Under the pieces are notes generated by a model that worked only from the letters and a program-made list of their open reading frames with translations, ran no database searches and was not told the origin of the DNA. From Luteimonas fraxinea (lineage in GTDB: Bacteria > Pseudomonadota > Gammaproteobacteria > Xanthomonadales > Xanthomonadaceae): a stretch of DNA of 64,000 bases. Positions 60,966 through 64,000 of this stretch are shown here, piece by piece. The stretch is from the NCBI RefSeq assembly GCF_021233355.1, contig NZ_CP089507.1:1426001-1490000 (forward strand), written 5' to 3'. Each line of letters starts with the position of its first letter. Position 1 is the first letter of the stretch. A program made the translations under genes and the position numbers.

Positions 60966-62732
60966 CTACGAAGAAGCCGACGCTTTAACCAGCTCCAGCA
61001 ATCGATCCGGCTCAAGAGGCTTGGAGATAAAAAATCCCTGCGCCTCAACGCAATGCCACTTCTTGAGCAAACCAAGCTGTTCTGCCGACTCAACCCCTTC
61101 AGCCACGGTTTTATAGCCGAGTTCGGCGGCAAGCTTTAGGAGTGTGCGCACGAGCGTCGAACGGCGAGCGTCGTTCTCCATGCCGGTGATCAATGACCTG
61201 TCGAGCTTGATGATGGTCGCCGGAAATTCGTTGAGGTAGGAAAAATTACTGTAGCCCGACCCGAAGTCGTCCAGTGCCACTGCGAAGCCATGAGATCGCA
61301 GCGTCTCGAGCTGCTCTACCACCCCACTTCTGCCGCGTAGCCATTCGCTTTCGGAGACTTCAAGCTCAACACGCTTTGGGTCCACTCCAAACTCTTCTAC
61401 GGTAGCCATCACCTGACCGGGCAACGTGCCATCGTTGAAGTCCGATGCTGAAAGATTCACTGAGACGTCCAGAACAACGCCAAGCTCATCCCACTCCTGC
61501 ATTTGTTGCAGGGCGCGACGCAGCACCCACTGGGTGAGTGTCGGCATGAGCATGGTGCTTTCGATGACCGGAATGAACTCGTTTGGACTGATCGCCCCAA
61601 GCGTTGGATGTTGCCAGCGAAGCAATGCTTCTGCCCCCCTTAGCCGCAAGGTCTCGATGCAGAGTCTTGGCTGATACATCAAGAAGAATTCCTCGTTCTC
61701 GATTGCGCTCTCTACCTCAGTCGCTAGCGCGTATCGCCTTTGGAGAGAGGCATCTCGCTCCAAGTTGTAACGGCACCACGTCTTCCGCTTCTCGATGGCC
61801 TCATGCATGGCCGTCACGCCCCGGCGCAACACGTCCGACGTGTCTGAGAGATCGAACGTTGTGATGCCACAGAAGAACATGCCTTGGAGAACAAGGCCAT
61901 GCGTGGTCACTGGCTGTTTCGCTACGGCCTTAAGCTGAGCCAAAAGAGCGCACAATTCGCCCTCGGCTTGTTCTTCTGCAACAAAGGCGAACCGTGTGAC
62001 ACCAACGTGGTAGAGCGGCGAGGAGGACGGCAGTAGATCGCTGAGACGGTATCCGATCTGCCGGATGATCGATTCCATTGGGGCCAAACCAACGGCCTGG
62101 ACTACCCGGTTTGCGCTCTGGATATCCAAGATGTCAAAAATGCAGAACCAGTGCATTCCTGCATCGGCCCTCGTACGCTGCATGTCTACGAGGTCGCCCA
62201 CCAGCTGCTGCCGGTTAGGCAGCCCAGTCATCGGGTCTCGTCGTCCGATGGAACGCAAAAGGGATATTTGGCCCACCACTAAACGCGCAAACGAACATAA
62301 CTTGTCGCGCTCGTCGTCCGTGAGTGCGCGTGGCACGTGATCAATCAGACAGATGGTCCCAATTGCATGGCCAGACGAAATCATTAGCGGCGCGCCTGCG
62401 TAGAAGCGCATCTTGGGCGAGCCCGTGACCAGGCGGTTGCTTCGGAATCGCTCGTCGAGCGAGAGATCTTCCACCTCGAAAACATCCTGCTGCTCAATGG
62501 CATGCGCGCAAATCGATGCTTCAAGCTCGGTGCGCTCAAGGAGCGTGCCTGCAGCAGAAATAAACCGTTGCTCTGCTTCTTCAACAATCGATATCAAAGC
62601 GATGGGGACCCGGAAGGCGTAGGCAGCCAGCTCTGTGATGCGATCAAGATCAGGGCTCCCTGCCAGAGACAGCAGGTCGAGGCTGCGAATCAAGGCCAGC
62701 CGGTCTGCATCGTGCTTCAAAGTCTTGACCAT
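60966..62732 (-). CDS. GAF - degenerate GGDEF - EAL protein (c-di-GMP phosphodiesterase)
   Basis: A 588-residue cytoplasmic protein. The GAF domain occupies about 18-160 (CAHAIEQQDVFEVEDL, FYAGAPLMISSGHAIGTICLIDHV). The GGDEF-like domain covers 165-325; its first motif TGLPNRQQL is kept but the active site reads VGVTRFAF, so it cannot make c-di-GMP. The EAL domain runs from about 335. It has AEALLRW with Glu368, DDFGSGYSNF, and KLDRSLI and EGVES further on, a full metal and catalytic set. It should hydrolyse c-di-GMP, with GAF and inactive GGDEF as sensory parts. It is divergent from a second EAL gene. GC content is lower than that of most of the window. Confidence 0.9.
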   Translation of the reverse strand: MVKTLKHDADRLALIRSLDLLSLAGSPDLDRITELAAYAFRVPIALISIVEEAEQRFISAAGTLLERTELEASICAHAIEQQDVFEVEDLSLDERFRSNRLVTGSPKMRFYAGAPLMISSGHAIGTICLIDHVPRALTDDERDKLCSFARLVVGQISLLRSIGRRDPMTGLPNRQQLVGDLVDMQRTRADAGMHWFCIFDILDIQSANRVVQAVGLAPMESIIRQIGYRLSDLLPSSSPLYHVGVTRFAFVAEEQAEGELCALLAQLKAVAKQPVTTHGLVLQGMFFCGITTFDLSDTSDVLRRGVTAMHEAIEKRKTWCRYNLERDASLQRRYALATEVESAIENEEFFLMYQPRLCIETLRLRGAEALLRWQHPTLGAISPNEFIPVIESTMLMPTLTQWVLRRALQQMQEWDELGVVLDVSVNLSASDFNDGTLPGQVMATVEEFGVDPKRVELEVSESEWLRGRSGVVEQLETLRSHGFAVALDDFGSGYSNFSYLNEFPATIIKLDRSLITGMENDARRSTLVRTLLKLAAELGYKTVAEGVESAEQLGLLKKWHCVEAQGFFISKPLEPDRLLELVKASASS

Positions 62733-63097
62733 GCGTCCTCCAGCGCCCCTCTGACAAGCTACTCCTCGAATGTCCACGGCCCATGACGAAGTGGCCGCCG
62801 CTGAGGCGATCTTTCGTGAAAAATTCGCAAATCGAGCCGCCGCTTCTTCTGCGTACAGCTCCACCGCGCTGTTCTGCCTTAGCCGGCCCGGGGCTCGATC
62901 TTAGGGCGCGTTGGCAACGCGAGTCGAAGGCGGCCACTGGGTCATCGCGGGCAGCACTAGGCCCACAATCAAACGCACGCGCGATCTGCAAGCTCCAACA
63001 GCCCTCGACCCCACTAAACGACACATTGCCGCAGCGTCACACGACCTTGCGAATCGATTACATTTGCGTCCTCACGCGAACGTAGCCGAGGCGGCTC

Positions 63098-63892
63098 GTG
63101 CACCTGCAAAGACTTCTCACTCAGTTTCCAGATCCTGCCCCGTGCAAAGCTTGCGCCACCGGTGAACAGCTCGACTTCGATATCCGGATGGCGTTTCAAC
63201 CGATTGTGGACGCGCGAGACCGCTCCATTTTCGGTTATGAAGCCCTAGTCCGATCAGCCATGGGAGGTGGCGCTGGCGAGGTCATCGCCCGAGTGACGCC
63301 AGACCAACTTTATCGGTTTGATCAGACATGCCGAGTGAAAGCTATCGAGACCGCCGCGCGGCTCGGACTACAGCAGCGCTTATCGATCAACTTCTTTCCA
63401 AACGCGGTCTATGAGCCCGCAGCGTGCATCCGTTTGACTTTGGCGGCCGCGCAGGCATTCGGCTTCCCCACAAACATGCTTGTGTTCGAAACGGCCGAAT
63501 CCGAGCGGGTGCGAAGCCACGATCACCTGACAAAGATCTTTCGAGACTACCGGAGCCGCGGATTCATGACGGCGATTGACGATTTCGGGGCCGGTTATGC
63601 CGGCCTGAGTCTCTTGGCCGATTTCCAACCTGACTTACTGAAGCTGGATATGGCGCTGGTTCGGAACGTTCACGTAGACGCAAATCGTGTGGCCATCATC
63701 CGGGGCATCGTCCAGATGTCTGAAGCTCTTGGCAGCACCGTCTTGGCGGAGGGCGTGGAACAGGTCGAAGAGTATCTTCAATTACGCGAGCTAGGCGTGC
63801 CTTTGTTCCAAGGCTATCTGTTCGGTAAGCCTCGGTTGGAAGTATTGGAAGGGGTCAGCGAAGAACTTTGGAATCGCTTGGATGCTCGATGA
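63098..63892 (+). CDS. EAL-domain c-di-GMP phosphodiesterase with N-terminal CxxC
   Basis: A 264-residue protein starting at a GTG preceded by GAGG. The N-terminus has a Cys pair (APCKACATGEQLDF) followed by a single EAL domain. The conserved residues are Glu48 (YEALVR), Asn97, Glu130 (VFETAE), Asp160-Asp161 (AIDDFGAGY), Lys181 (KLDMALV) and Glu217 (AEGVE), consistent with an active phosphodiesterase. The CxxC might bind a metal or redox-sense. It is divergent from the GAF-GGDEF-EAL gene, with 365 bp between the starts. The 108 bp after its stop are empty. Confidence 0.88.
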   Translation: MHLQRLLTQFPDPAPCKACATGEQLDFDIRMAFQPIVDARDRSIFGYEALVRSAMGGGAGEVIARVTPDQLYRFDQTCRVKAIETAARLGLQQRLSINFFPNAVYEPAACIRLTLAAAQAFGFPTNMLVFETAESERVRSHDHLTKIFRDYRSRGFMTAIDDFGAGYAGLSLLADFQPDLLKLDMALVRNVHVDANRVAIIRGIVQMSEALGSTVLAEGVEQVEEYLQLRELGVPLFQGYLFGKPRLEVLEGVSEELWNRLDAR

Positions 63893-64000
63893 CCCGATTG
63901 CATGCGACCTGTAAAACCTAGGCACCTCGAATTCCTTCACCAGCCCGCGGGGCGCGAAACCGCATACCTGCGCCCGGCAGTGTCTCGATAAGAGGCTCGT

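Noticed and set aside
62650..63024. A 124-codon minus-strand frame between the two EAL genes
   Set aside because: It overlaps the start of the GAF-EAL gene and the divergent promoter region, with disorder-like composition and no ribosome site.

Overview
The window is high-GC DNA from a gammaproteobacterium, most likely of the family Xanthomonadaceae (Lysobacter/Luteimonas-like). Three things point there: a xanthomonadin-type aryl-polyene pigment cluster with a XanB2-type chorismatase, TonB-dependent receptors and large secreted S8/S9/S41 peptidases, and the short interspersed repeat that often yields spurious MGRAQRNP peptides in this family. No rRNA, tRNA, CRISPR array, insertion sequence or prophage was recognised.

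Region 1 (1-17.8 kb) is the right-hand part of an aryl-polyene/xanthomonadin cluster. The rightward genes are the end of a ketosynthase, a chain-length-factor-like protein, a family 2 glycosyltransferase, two tandem paralogous flavin-dependent halogenase-like proteins and a cation/proton antiporter. The leftward operon starts at 15.3 kb: acyl carrier protein, small membrane protein, PlsC acyltransferase, hotdog dehydratase, LpxL-like acyltransferase, LolA-like carrier, MMPL exporter, second hotdog dehydratase, FabG-type reductase, a secreted protein and a lipoprotein. A second rightward pair is a third halogenase-like flavoprotein and the chorismatase that supplies the hydroxybenzoate starter. 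The ketosynthase/CLF, reductase, dehydratases and ACP would build the polyene, the acyltransferases and glycosyltransferase would attach it to a lipid, and the LolA/MMPL pair would move it outward. The aryl-CoA/ACP ligase expected in such clusters is not here and probably lies to the left.

Region 2 (17.9-31 kb) holds hemB, an 1120-residue S8 peptidase, aroE, small membrane and Cys-cluster proteins, a CsbD-like stress protein, a short-chain dehydrogenase, a GAF/histidine-kinase-like protein without a phosphoacceptor histidine, a transglutaminase, a lipase, a YcaQ-like glycosylase and a catalase-like protein.

Region 3 (31-43 kb) has an alpha/beta hydrolase, a TonB siderophore receptor behind a good Fur box, an outer-membrane barrel, a lipoprotein with repeated beta domains, a methyltransferase, a second TonB receptor, and an aldo-keto reductase divergent from a LysR regulator.

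Region 4 (43-60 kb) is a patchwork of small stress and envelope genes: two paralogous mini membrane proteins, an MBL hydrolase divergent from a TetR regulator with a clear inverted-repeat operator, a frameshifted S9 peptidase, an esterase, an S41 peptidase, a quinone oxidoreductase, an XRE-DUF805 fusion and a DUF5916 protein.

Region 5 (about 60-64 kb) is visibly lower in GC. It carries small unknown genes and two divergent EAL-domain proteins, one with GAF and a degenerate GGDEF domain. It looks like a different compositional domain or acquired DNA.
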